A stretch of 64,000 bases of DNA from Gammaproteobacteria bacterium (GTDB lineage: Bacteria; Pseudomonadota; Gammaproteobacteria; Eutrophobiales; Eutrophobiaceae), in assembly GCA_021773235.1 (NCBI GenBank), contig JAJFKL010000032.1, positions 124,001-188,000 on the forward strand, read 5' to 3'. The notes under the pieces are model-generated. The model worked only from the letters and a program-made list of their open reading frames with translations, did not search any database and had not been told where the DNA came from. Within the stretch, counting starts at the first letter, position 1; each line of letters opens with the position of its first letter. Positions 54,682-63,621 of the stretch are shown in pieces. The position numbers and the translations under genes were made by a program.

Positions 54682-55448
54682 ATCGAAACGATAAAATAAA
54701 TGCTATCAGGTCTTCCTTGTCAAACGGAAAGCCATCGATAGGTAGCTGGATGCAAATTCCTAATTCTTCAGTCGCTGAGATTATGGGGCAAGCTGGATAT
54801 GATTGGGTTGCTGTTGATCTTGAACATGGCTCAGTTTGTGTACATCAACTCCCAAATATATTTCGTGCAATTGAACTCGGTGACACATTGCCATTAGCAC
54901 GGCTTGCTAATGGTCACGCAAAGGAATGTAAGCAAGTATTAGATGCAGGAGCAGGTGGGGTTATTGTTCCAATGATTGAAAGTGCAGAGCAACTTATTCA
55001 AGTGCGTGATGCATGCCGTTGGCCTCCTGCTGGGAAACGAGGGGTAGGATTTTCTCGAGCTAATCTATTTGGTAAACACTTCGAAGATTATACCAAAGAA
55101 GCACAATCTCCATTATTAGTGGCCATGATTGAAAATATAAGTGCCATCGAAAATCTTGAAGAAATTCTTGCTGTAGATGGGCTCGATGCAATATTTATTG
55201 GACCTTATGACCTCTCAGCATCTATGGGCCTTACTGGGAAGTTTGAGGATTTTGAATTCTTATCAGCAATGGAAAAGATACATAACCTATGTAAAAAGTA
55301 CAAAGTTCCTGGTGGAATTCATGTGGTGTCTCCTGATCCGGATAAATTGAAAAAGTGTATCGCTGAGGGATACAAATTTATAGCATATTCGATTGATGCA
55401 GTGATCCTTCATGAAAATTCATCATTACCATCGATTATAGGAAAATAA
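54678..55448 (+). CDS. HpcH/HpaI-family class II aldolase
   Basis: A 256-residue metal-dependent aldolase. H50 in DLEHG, R75 in LARLANG, E152 in MIENI and D178 in GPYDLS correspond to the catalytic His, Arg and metal-binding Glu and Asp of HpaI. Family members condense or cleave pyruvate with an aldehyde, giving 2-keto-3-deoxy or 4-hydroxy-2-keto acids. Next to a HAD phosphatase and a KdsB-like CMP transferase, it is well placed to build a keto-sugar acid. Confidence 0.88.
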   Translation: MNRNDKINAIRSSLSNGKPSIGSWMQIPNSSVAEIMGQAGYDWVAVDLEHGSVCVHQLPNIFRAIELGDTLPLARLANGHAKECKQVLDAGAGGVIVPMIESAEQLIQVRDACRWPPAGKRGVGFSRANLFGKHFEDYTKEAQSPLLVAMIENISAIENLEEILAVDGLDAIFIGPYDLSASMGLTGKFEDFEFLSAMEKIHNLCKKYKVPGGIHVVSPDPDKLKKCIAEGYKFIAYSIDAVILHENSSLPSIIGK

Positions 55449-55451
55449 CTA

Positions 55452-56195
55452 ATGGAGAATGTAGGTCAATCAAAACAGCGAAATACAAAATACAAAGATA
55501 AATTTAACCGTGAGCGACTTCTACAAGAGCTCACTGTTAATAGTAAGCCATTAATTTTTGATATTGGTGCTCATCATGGTGAAAGCGTGAACTATTTTAA
55601 AAATATTCTTCCCGATGCTAATATTTATTCTTTTGAACCTGACCCTGATTCATTTTCCATATTGACATCTAAAAATGTAAAAGAAGTTTTGTATTTTAAT
55701 CTAGCACTGTCAGATAAAGATGGTAAAGAGACTTTTTATAGGAATAATATTTCTCATACAAACAGTTTACTAAAAGTGAATATTAGCAGCAAAGATTCAA
55801 TTGGCATTTCACAGGCAGCTATAGAAAATGATGCCCAATATTTTGATTCGTTTAATAATGAAATTAGTGTCGATACAATGCGGCTTGACAGTTTTATAAA
55901 AGAACATTCCATAAACAAAATAGATATTCTAAAAATCGACGTTCAAGGTGCCGAATATCGAGTGTTATGTGGTGGAAATGCAGCATTGGCAAAGACGAAA
56001 GTAGTAGTTATGGAATTAAGTTTTTTTGATTATTACGAACATCAAACTACTTTTCTAGATGTTGAAAAAATACTTGTTCCATTAGGGTTTCGTTTATTCA
56101 GTATCAGTGAAATTTCGAATAACCCTATGAATGGGCGAACAGATTGGGCAGAAGTAATATATACAAAAGTTGACATAGGCAATGGGTATGCCTGA
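55452..56195 (+). CDS. FkbM-family methyltransferase (second copy)
   Basis: A 247-residue FkbM-type enzyme: LIFDIGAHHGESVNYFKN (motif I), IYSFEPDPDSFSIL, IDILKIDVQGAEYRVLCGG. It lacks the long N-terminal extension of the copy at 53180. It starts 3 bases after the aldolase stop. Likely O-methylates a sugar of this module. Confidence 0.85.
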   Translation: MENVGQSKQRNTKYKDKFNRERLLQELTVNSKPLIFDIGAHHGESVNYFKNILPDANIYSFEPDPDSFSILTSKNVKEVLYFNLALSDKDGKETFYRNNISHTNSLLKVNISSKDSIGISQAAIENDAQYFDSFNNEISVDTMRLDSFIKEHSINKIDILKIDVQGAEYRVLCGGNAALAKTKVVVMELSFFDYYEHQTTFLDVEKILVPLGFRLFSISEISNNPMNGRTDWAEVIYTKVDIGNGYA

Positions 56196-56198
56196 CTA

Positions 56199-57176
56199 AT
56201 GAAAGAAGAAGAAATACGCCCAGAAAAGATATTTAACAAATACCTTCAGCTAGCAAAAAATGATATTAAGAAATATTTTAAAGTTGCAAAAAGAGAACCT
56301 ATAACTTGCCCTGCATGTGATAGAAGTGGTGAGTATGCATTCACTAAGAATGGATTTATCTACGAAGAATGCCATGAATGCCTAACATTGTTTGTGAGTC
56401 CAAGACCTGATGCCGAATCATTTTTTGAATTCTACGAAAAATCGGATTCTGTGAATTATTGGGCTTCAACCTTCTATAAAGAAACTGCAGAAGCTCGACG
56501 GGATAAAATCTGGAAACCTAAAGCAAAAATGATAAATGATATTATCAAACAGCATGGAGCAATGTCATATGAAATAATTGATATCGGTGGTGGCTTTGGA
56601 ATGTTTTCTCAAGAATATGAAAAAGAATTTCAAGAAAAGGTGACAGTTATCGAACCAGGTCACGCATTAGCCGCTGCATGTCGTGAGAAAGGAATTGTGG
56701 TGATTCAAAACTTTCTAGAAGATATTAAAGCAGAACAATTAAGCTCGCGTCCGAAAATATTCGTTAGTTTTGAATTGTTTGAACATCTTCATAGCCCACA
56801 GAACTTTTTAAAAAATTTACTATACCTGATGAAATCAGGTGATTTATTTGTTTTTACGACACTTTCTGGTGTTGGTGTCGATATTCAAGCCCTTCAGAAA
56901 CATTCGAAATCAGTGTCTCCACCTCACCATATCAATTTTTTCAATCCAAAGTCTGCTAGCATATTACTAAAAAATACCGGGTTTGATGTGTTAGATGTAA
57001 GAACACCTGGAAAATTAGATATAGACATACTTACTAATAATCTGAATAAGATAAAAGATAAGTTTTGGCATTCATTTATAGTCCAATCCACTGAAGAGGA
57101 AAAAGAAAATATGCAAAAATTTATTTCAGATAATGGGTGGAGTTCTCATATGCTAGTTGTATGTAAAAAACCATGA
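56199..57176 (+). CDS. Methyltransferase with N-terminal zinc ribbon
   Basis: A 325-residue protein. A zinc ribbon near residues 35-65 has CPACDR and CHECLTLFVSPRP. The SAM domain follows with IIDIGGGFGMFSQEY and FVSFELFEHLHSPQNFLKNL, then PPHHINFFNPKSASILL. The type is frequent in surface polysaccharide clusters. The KdsB-like gene overlaps its stop by 4 bases. Confidence 0.83.
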   Translation: MKEEEIRPEKIFNKYLQLAKNDIKKYFKVAKREPITCPACDRSGEYAFTKNGFIYEECHECLTLFVSPRPDAESFFEFYEKSDSVNYWASTFYKETAEARRDKIWKPKAKMINDIIKQHGAMSYEIIDIGGGFGMFSQEYEKEFQEKVTVIEPGHALAAACREKGIVVIQNFLEDIKAEQLSSRPKIFVSFELFEHLHSPQNFLKNLLYLMKSGDLFVFTTLSGVGVDIQALQKHSKSVSPPHHINFFNPKSASILLKNTGFDVLDVRTPGKLDIDILTNNLNKIKDKFWHSFIVQSTEEEKENMQKFISDNGWSSHMLVVCKKP

Positions 57177-57925
57177 ATGACAATCATACAAAGAAAATTC
57201 TTGCTGTAATTCCAGCAAGAATGGGAAGTAGCAGGTTCCCTGGAAAACCTATGGCACTAATTAATGGCAAGCCAATGATCGGGCATGTTTATGAGCGTGT
57301 GTCTCAGTCTTCCGAATTAGATATTACTGCTGTCGCTACTTGCGATTGCGAAATATTTAATTATATTGAATCAATTGGTGGCGTTGCCGTTATGACTAGC
57401 GCTAAACATGAGCGAGCATCAGATCGATGTGCAGAGGCACTAATTAAATTAGAAAATAATAATAATACCACTTATGACATTGTGGTAATGGTGCAAGGTG
57501 ACGAGCCTATGACACACCCAGAAATGATCTCTGAAGCTATTAAACCTATGATTGATGATGAAAGTATTCAAATTGTAAATTTATTAGGAGAAATAGATGA
57601 CGTATTTGAATTTGAAGATAGAAATTGTATAAAGGTAGTTTGCGATTTGGAAAATAACGCATTGTTTTTTTCGCGTGAGCCAATACCCACAAGATCAAAA
57701 GTAAATAATATCACTATGCAGAAACAAGTATGTATCATTCCTTTTCGAAGAAATTTTCTTTTGAAATATAATGATCTGAAGCCTACTCCACTTGAAGTAG
57801 CTGAATCAGTAGACATGATGAGAGTTCTTGAACATGGCTACAAAGTGAAAATGGCACCAACAAAACATAAAACATATGCAGTGGACACGCCAGAAGATTT
57901 GAAAAAGGTTGAAAAATACATTTGA
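57173..57925 (+). CDS. KdsB-like CMP-ketosugar-acid synthetase
   Basis: A 250-residue cytidylyltransferase. IPARMGSSRFPGKPMALING is the CTP-binding loop, followed by ERASDRCAEAL (the KdsB TSxRxSxR-like region), VVMVQGDEPMTHPEM and YAVDTPEDLKKVE. KdsB activates Kdo as CMP-Kdo. Being in this operon and diverged from housekeeping KdsB, it probably activates the product of the aldolase/phosphatase pair upstream. Confidence 0.85.
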   Translation: MNDNHTKKILAVIPARMGSSRFPGKPMALINGKPMIGHVYERVSQSSELDITAVATCDCEIFNYIESIGGVAVMTSAKHERASDRCAEALIKLENNNNTTYDIVVMVQGDEPMTHPEMISEAIKPMIDDESIQIVNLLGEIDDVFEFEDRNCIKVVCDLENNALFFSREPIPTRSKVNNITMQKQVCIIPFRRNFLLKYNDLKPTPLEVAESVDMMRVLEHGYKVKMAPTKHKTYAVDTPEDLKKVEKYI

Positions 57926-57954
57926 GCTCTTCAATAATTTGTGAAGTTTGATTG

Positions 57955-59856
57955 GTGAAAGCAGAAATAAAAAAAAATGTTTTTCTTATCTGGGACTCAG
58001 GAAATGTTCCTTCTTCAAAAAGACAAAAAGTGTTTATTTGGAATAATATTCATCATGAATATGACCCATCCTATATTTCTATTCCAAAATTAGTAGATGA
58101 AAATGCTGAGAAACTGAAGTCAAGATATCTGGAGTGGATATATGATTTAGGTGAGTCCAATGTAGCGGGCAAGAAAGTAATAGACCACCTCGAAGTGCGT
58201 AAAGGATTTAGTTATTGGTGGATGACATCAATAGCTCAAAAATTTAATGCATCTGACTCTTCCGAAGTAAATAATGTAATTAAATTACTGCAATTTGAAT
58301 CATTAGTTAACAATAACCCGCCTTCATCTATTGAGCTAGTTACAGAAAACAAAAGACTCATTTTAGTGCTTAAGGATTATTGCGAACGACGTAAATTAGA
58401 CTTTAATTATTCTTTAATTACAAAGCCGATAGAAAAAGAACCTATTGTCAAAGCTATATATAAAGCAATGCCTTATTATTTTCAGGCTTTTATATATTTT
58501 ATATGGACTATTATTAATAAATTACCTTATTTACTCAAATTTAAAAAAAGCAGTAACTCTCCTGAGTTTAAAATCTGTTTTATTGATGTATTTAATCATT
58601 TAGATGAGAAATCTATAGAGACGGGTAAATTTATATCTAATTATTGGACTATTTTAGCTGAAAAATTATTTTCTTCGAAAAATAAAATAACTTGGAATCA
58701 TAACTACACCGGTTCAAAGTCATTTCCAAATATAGGCTGTGCATCAAAATTAAATAAAAAATTTAATGAAACAGGCGCAAGCATGCAAGAGCACTATATT
58801 ATTGATGAATATTTAAATATATTTGTTTTATTAAAAATGGTTCGAGATTATTTTAAAATAAATTTAAAAATATTTAGAGATGAACAGTTTAAAAAACTAT
58901 TTCATGTGAATGATTCTTCTATTTGTTTATGGTATCTTTTTTGCGATGAATGGCATGATTCGATTAAAGGCAGAGGTGCCATAGTTAATTTATTGAAGCT
59001 TGCGCTTTTTGAATATTATTTTTCAACGTTCAAGAAGCAAAAAGTAGGTGTTTATGTTCAGGAAAATCAACCATGGGAAATGGCGTTGGTTTACGCATGG
59101 AAGATGAATGGGCATGAAAAACTAATTGGCGTTCCGCATACTACAGTTCGATTTTGGGATTTGCGATATTTTTATGATCCGAAAACCTATACTAATGGGT
59201 CGTTAAATAAATTACCGACACCTGATTTTATTGCTGTTAATGGACCTGTAGCTAAGAAGATATATGCTGACAATGGATTTCCAAAAACTAGTTTAGTAGA
59301 AGCTGAGGCTCTTAGGTACTTTCATTTAAATAAAAAAATCAGTAATTCAAATACTGCCACTAAGAAAAATAATGAAGTCACTGTTTTGATTAGCGGAGAC
59401 TTTCTTTTATCAACCACGCATGTGATGTTGAACATGTTGTCTACTGTTTGCGAAAATTCAAATATTAATTTAAATTTAATTTTTAAGCCTCATCCTGGGC
59501 AACATGTAAATCTTGAAAAGTATTCAGATTTAAATATATCTGTGTCAAATGACTCGTTAAGTAATTTATTCGAGATATGTGATGTTGTGTTTTCTAGTAA
59601 TATAACGTCAGTAGCAATAGATGCCTATTATCAGCAATTGCCGCTAATCCAAATCAATGATAGAAACGGCTTTAATATGAGTCCTTTGAGAAATATGAAG
59701 GATGTTATATATGTAAATAATAGCTCAGAGTTTAAAAAAGCATTGTTCAGCTTTGAAAAAAAGACTGAACAAAAAGAACGTGATGCGAATGAATATTTTT
59801 TTCTCAATAAAGACTTGCCTAAGTGGGAAAAAATATTGGATATTAACTTATTATAA
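57955..59856 (+). CDS. LIC13510-type surface carbohydrate biosynthesis protein
   Basis: About 633 residues from a GTG at 57955 (a TTG at 57952 is possible). VFLIWDSGNVPSSKRQKVFI at the N-terminus, YVQENQPWEMALVYAWK, then a PHTTVRFWDLRYFYDP block and FKPHPGQHVNLEKY are landmarks of the TIGR04326-type family described from Leptospira O-antigen loci. The C-terminal half looks GT-B-like. Two hydrophobic stretches lie near 165-195. Probably a transferase for the acidic sugar activated just upstream (inference). Confidence 0.76.
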   Translation: MKAEIKKNVFLIWDSGNVPSSKRQKVFIWNNIHHEYDPSYISIPKLVDENAEKLKSRYLEWIYDLGESNVAGKKVIDHLEVRKGFSYWWMTSIAQKFNASDSSEVNNVIKLLQFESLVNNNPPSSIELVTENKRLILVLKDYCERRKLDFNYSLITKPIEKEPIVKAIYKAMPYYFQAFIYFIWTIINKLPYLLKFKKSSNSPEFKICFIDVFNHLDEKSIETGKFISNYWTILAEKLFSSKNKITWNHNYTGSKSFPNIGCASKLNKKFNETGASMQEHYIIDEYLNIFVLLKMVRDYFKINLKIFRDEQFKKLFHVNDSSICLWYLFCDEWHDSIKGRGAIVNLLKLALFEYYFSTFKKQKVGVYVQENQPWEMALVYAWKMNGHEKLIGVPHTTVRFWDLRYFYDPKTYTNGSLNKLPTPDFIAVNGPVAKKIYADNGFPKTSLVEAEALRYFHLNKKISNSNTATKKNNEVTVLISGDFLLSTTHVMLNMLSTVCENSNINLNLIFKPHPGQHVNLEKYSDLNISVSNDSLSNLFEICDVVFSSNITSVAIDAYYQQLPLIQINDRNGFNMSPLRNMKDVIYVNNSSEFKKALFSFEKKTEQKERDANEYFFLNKDLPKWEKILDINLL

Positions 59857-59880
59857 AATAATCATTTTCGAATAATAGAT

Positions 59881-60684
59881 ATGAATATAATTAATAAAAA
59901 ATACCATGCACTGTCTGGATATGTAGAAGAGTTTAAAAAAGCAAAACCCTTCCCATATATTGTCTTAGATGATTTTTTAGATGAAGAATACTTTAGAGGA
60001 TTAGCATGTAGTTATTCTGATGAAAACAACCTGAAAGATGGAAAGGCATTTGATTCAGATGTGGAAACAAAAAAATGGATAAGTTTAAATACAGAAATTC
60101 CAGATGCAATCAGGGAAATAGTTAATGAACTTAATTCTAATGAATGGGTTGAAAACTTAAGATGCATGACCGGCATTGACACGCTAATTCCCACCCAATC
60201 AGGCAATACAAAACTTGCAAATTATCATGAGATGCATGCTAATGGTTTTTTAGCTCCTCATGTCGATCATTCAGCAGAGCCTGAGACGGGTTTGCCTCAT
60301 GTTTTAAACATCATTGTTTACCTGACGGAAGAATGGGGGGGCGAGAATGGTGGCGCGACATTACTTTATGATGACAAGGGTAAAAATATAATATCAAAGG
60401 TTAATTATAAGCCAAACAGAGCAATTATATTTTTACATACACCCTATAGCTTTCATTGTGTAGAAAGAATAAAAGATGACTTAAACATCATGAGAAAAAG
60501 TCTGTACGTCGATTACTATAGCGAATCATTTGAGCCATATATTAATTATGAATTTAGTTTTCCAAATAGGTGGTTTAAGCATGGCACTACGTTTAAATTA
60601 AATCATTATTTTGATTATATAAAATGGAAGAATATTAATTATACAAAGGCATATTTAAGATATCTTTTTAATAAATATATTTAA
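59881..60684 (+). CDS. 2OG-Fe(II) oxygenase (prolyl-4-hydroxylase-like)
   Basis: A 267-residue oxygenase. H127 and D129 in APHVDHSAEPETG, H192 in YSFHCVERI and R205 in MRKSLYVDYY form the iron and 2-oxoglutarate site. EEWGGENGGATLLYDDKG is the usual intervening loop. It is not closely similar to the oxygenase at 18584. It may hydroxylate a sugar, lipid or protein. It lies before two glycosyltransferase genes. Confidence 0.83.
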   Translation: MNIINKKYHALSGYVEEFKKAKPFPYIVLDDFLDEEYFRGLACSYSDENNLKDGKAFDSDVETKKWISLNTEIPDAIREIVNELNSNEWVENLRCMTGIDTLIPTQSGNTKLANYHEMHANGFLAPHVDHSAEPETGLPHVLNIIVYLTEEWGGENGGATLLYDDKGKNIISKVNYKPNRAIIFLHTPYSFHCVERIKDDLNIMRKSLYVDYYSESFEPYINYEFSFPNRWFKHGTTFKLNHYFDYIKWKNINYTKAYLRYLFNKYI

Positions 60685-60693
60685 TCATAAAAA

Positions 60694-61590
60694 ATGAAAA
60701 CAGATTTATCTGTTGTAATACCAACATTGGGTGACAACTGTTTGAAAGAAACAATCGCTCAGTTAAACAACGGGACGACAACACCTGCAGAAATTATTGT
60801 GTGCATCCCGGAAGAATATTTGTTTCGGTTAGATGGTTATGTTGTTTCTAATCTTGTGATCATTGGTACAGATATGCGTGGTCAGGTTGCGCAACGTGCA
60901 GTTGGTTTTAAAAATGCGCAATATGATAATGTCATGCAACTGGATGATGATGTTCTTGTGGACAAGTATTGTATAGAACGACTTTTAAAAACACTGAAGG
61001 CCAATGGAACTATGGCAACTGTTGGAGCTTCATTGCATTGCGTGTCATCAGGAGAATCGGTATATAAGAAACCTAATAAAAATAAAGTCGCTTTGAAAGT
61101 ATATTATTGGTTGTTAAATGGACGAGATGGGTACCGCCCTGGAATAATAGATAAATCAGGAGTGAATATAGGTATTGATTTGTATGGAAACGATCAAGAA
61201 TTGATTAATGTCGAATGGTTGGCCGGTGGTTGTATAATGCACTATAATAATAATCTGATATTAGATAATTACTATCCTTTAGAAGGTAAAGCATATAGCG
61301 AAGATTTGATTCATTCATATTTGCTGAAGAAAAATGGGTGTAGATTATTAATAGACACATTAGCAAAATGCTCTATAGAAACGGAGCAATCTTCAGATTA
61401 CAGTTTAAAAGAATTTACAAGTATTATCGTTAGTGATTACCGGGCCCGAAAATACTTTGTTCGCCTCTCTGGCCGTAGTATTTTTAGAATGAATATTTAT
61501 TATATTGCGTGGTCTATAAGCTACACGTCAAATAAGATTGCATCATGGTTTAATCGTTCTGTAATAAAAAATAAGAAAATCAGCCAATAA
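60694..61590 (+). CDS. GT2-family glycosyltransferase
   Basis: A 298-residue GT-A enzyme. LSVVIPTLGDNCLKETIAQL opens the fold, MQLDDDVLVDKYCIERLL has the DxD-type metal site, and VEWLAGGCIMHYNN with YSEDLIHSYLLKKNG holds the acceptor and ED motifs. A C-terminal basic/hydrophobic tail suggests membrane association. Adds a sugar to the lipid-linked unit. Confidence 0.87.
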   Translation: MKTDLSVVIPTLGDNCLKETIAQLNNGTTTPAEIIVCIPEEYLFRLDGYVVSNLVIIGTDMRGQVAQRAVGFKNAQYDNVMQLDDDVLVDKYCIERLLKTLKANGTMATVGASLHCVSSGESVYKKPNKNKVALKVYYWLLNGRDGYRPGIIDKSGVNIGIDLYGNDQELINVEWLAGGCIMHYNNNLILDNYYPLEGKAYSEDLIHSYLLKKNGCRLLIDTLAKCSIETEQSSDYSLKEFTSIIVSDYRARKYFVRLSGRSIFRMNIYYIAWSISYTSNKIASWFNRSVIKNKKISQ

Positions 61591-61598
61591 ATTATATT

Positions 61599-62369
61599 AT
61601 GAATTGTCCTCTTGTTAGTGTAGTTATTCCATTTTTTAATCGCATAGAAATGACTGAGAGGGCGGTAGAATCAGTTCTATCTCAAACATATAAAAATATT
61701 GAAATAATACTGGTGGACGATTACTCAAGTGTTGACGATTCAGCACTATTAAAGTTTATCTCAAGTCATAATAATATCATTCACATTAAGCTTGAAAAGA
61801 ATGTAGGTCCCGGTGAAGCTAGAAATATAGGTATTAAAAACGCAAGTGGCGAGTATATTGCTTTTTTAGATTCGGATGACGCATGGGAGAATGAAAAGTT
61901 AGAAATTCAAATTGGTAAAATGCAAGAAAATCAATGGGAGTTTTCTCATACATCATATTATCGATATAATTATGTGTTAGATGAGACGGTTGTTGTAAAC
62001 AGCGCATTAAGTGTAAACATTTACCCATTTATTGCATTTCATTGCCGTATAGCAACGCCATGTGTTGTTGTGACTAAGAAGGTTTTAGATGAAACCCCGT
62101 TTAATGCATCTCTTAGAGTCAGTGAGGATACGCTGTTGTGGTTGGAACTCTCCAGAAAAATAGCATTGCATGGTATTAATATACCGTTAGCCCGTATAAA
62201 CATAGGTCATCAACCACATTTTGGAGATCCAGCCGGAAAAGAACATGGTTTATATGTTATTGGTAGAGAAGCCTTTTCTCACAATAGGCCATTGTACCTT
62301 CTCCATTCGTTGTACCGCATGATCAGGATCTTTTTAAGAAGGTATGTATGGGATAAGTTTAAGATTTAA
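61599..62369 (+). CDS. GT2-family glycosyltransferase
   Basis: A 256-residue GT-A glycosyltransferase with VSVVIPFFNRIEMTERAVES, ILVDDYSSVDDS, GPGEARNIGIKNASGEYIAF and LDSDDAWENEKLE (DxD region). SEDTLLWLELSRKI is the ED motif. It sits 8 bases after the other GT2 gene. Acceptor unknown. Confidence 0.9.
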   Translation: MNCPLVSVVIPFFNRIEMTERAVESVLSQTYKNIEIILVDDYSSVDDSALLKFISSHNNIIHIKLEKNVGPGEARNIGIKNASGEYIAFLDSDDAWENEKLEIQIGKMQENQWEFSHTSYYRYNYVLDETVVVNSALSVNIYPFIAFHCRIATPCVVVTKKVLDETPFNASLRVSEDTLLWLELSRKIALHGINIPLARINIGHQPHFGDPAGKEHGLYVIGREAFSHNRPLYLLHSLYRMIRIFLRRYVWDKFKI

Positions 62370-62439
62370 GTCTCGTATGTTAAATTGTGAAAATTAAAGG
62401 AACATTAAAAAGTTTACATTTAAGTTAGGTATACAGAAA

Positions 62440-63543
62440 ATGGAAAATGAGAAAGTAAAGCAACCTGTAAATTTCCAAATCATACAGGAGAACCATAATA
62501 ATGAGATTAATCTGTACGGTATGTGGCAGATATTAAATCGTTATAAATACTATCTCATCATAACTACTGTACTATGTGTAGTGATAGCATATATTTACTT
62601 ATCAACACTTTCTCCAGTATATCGGGCTAACGCCTACATTCTTTCTCCTGCAGAGGAAGATATTGCTAATCTTAATATTGTTAATCTTAATTTTGATGAT
62701 AATAAAAAAGAGTCACAAGCCTACTATTCTGTAGCAAGCGTTTATCAAGAATACATTAAAACTTTCAATTCCGGGTCTACTCGTAGCCTGTTTCTTGAGC
62801 AGGATGAATTGTCATTTAAAGGGTGTGTAGGTTTAACTATAACTACTGCAGAAGACAAGACAATAAAACAGCATAGAGGCGTAGCAAGTTTTTCTTCAGG
62901 TGATGCGGAGTTTTCTGCTAAATGTCTAAATAAATATGTGGGTTTTACTCATCGGTTAACAATCGATCGTTTAAAATATGTGGTTAAAGAAAAGACTATT
63001 GTAAAGAAAAAAGTGTTATCAGAAGAAATTAGCGTATTACGTGAAATTGCAAATAAAAATAAAGAAAAGGCCATCATCGTTTTGACAGAAGCATTAGAGA
63101 TAGCGGAAAAGCTTGGGTTGACACAAATAGTCATAACGGAAAAAGTGGTTTTTCCATCAGTAAAGCCAGAAGGCATGACGCCTTCTTTACAGATGGAAAT
63201 GTTATACCGGAAGGGCACGATGGCATTATCACTTGAGCTGGATGCATTGAAAAATAGAAAAAATAATGATCCTTACACACCTGGCTTGATAGAGCTTGAG
63301 CAAGAAATCAATTATTTGGACGCTAAATTAAATGGCTTGTCTGGCAGTGTGGTCAACGCCATAGAAATTGAACAAGAGGCAACTGTGCCTGCCCCGGTTA
63401 AGCCAAAAACTAAATTGATTATACTTCTTGGGTTAATATCAGGGTTGATGCTGGGTCTGTTCCTCATCTTTTTATTAACTGTGTTTAATAAAATACGTGA
63501 GCAATCGTCGAATGAACAGAAAATGGATTCAATACAGCAATAA
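62440..63543 (+). CDS. wzz: Wzz-type polysaccharide chain-length determinant
   Basis: A 367-residue inner-membrane protein with the two-span Wzz layout: TM1 at about 37-55 (YYLIITTVLCVVIAYIYL), a periplasmic region with coiled-coil tendency near 185-230 and 265-295, then the proline-rich PAPVKPKTK and TM2 near 325-350. Wzz sets the modal length of polymer made by Wzy. No Wzy is seen inside the array, so the ligase/polymerase-like protein at 7492 or a gene outside the window would be its partner. Confidence 0.88.
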   Translation: MENEKVKQPVNFQIIQENHNNEINLYGMWQILNRYKYYLIITTVLCVVIAYIYLSTLSPVYRANAYILSPAEEDIANLNIVNLNFDDNKKESQAYYSVASVYQEYIKTFNSGSTRSLFLEQDELSFKGCVGLTITTAEDKTIKQHRGVASFSSGDAEFSAKCLNKYVGFTHRLTIDRLKYVVKEKTIVKKKVLSEEISVLREIANKNKEKAIIVLTEALEIAEKLGLTQIVITEKVVFPSVKPEGMTPSLQMEMLYRKGTMALSLELDALKNRKNNDPYTPGLIELEQEINYLDAKLNGLSGSVVNAIEIEQEATVPAPVKPKTKLIILLGLISGLMLGLFLIFLLTVFNKIREQSSNEQKMDSIQQ

Positions 63544-63621
63544 CTGCACAGAAGTGATTCTTATTTCTGATCAAGCTGTGGTGTCACCATATTATTATCA
63601 AAGTAAATTATCGGAATTTTT

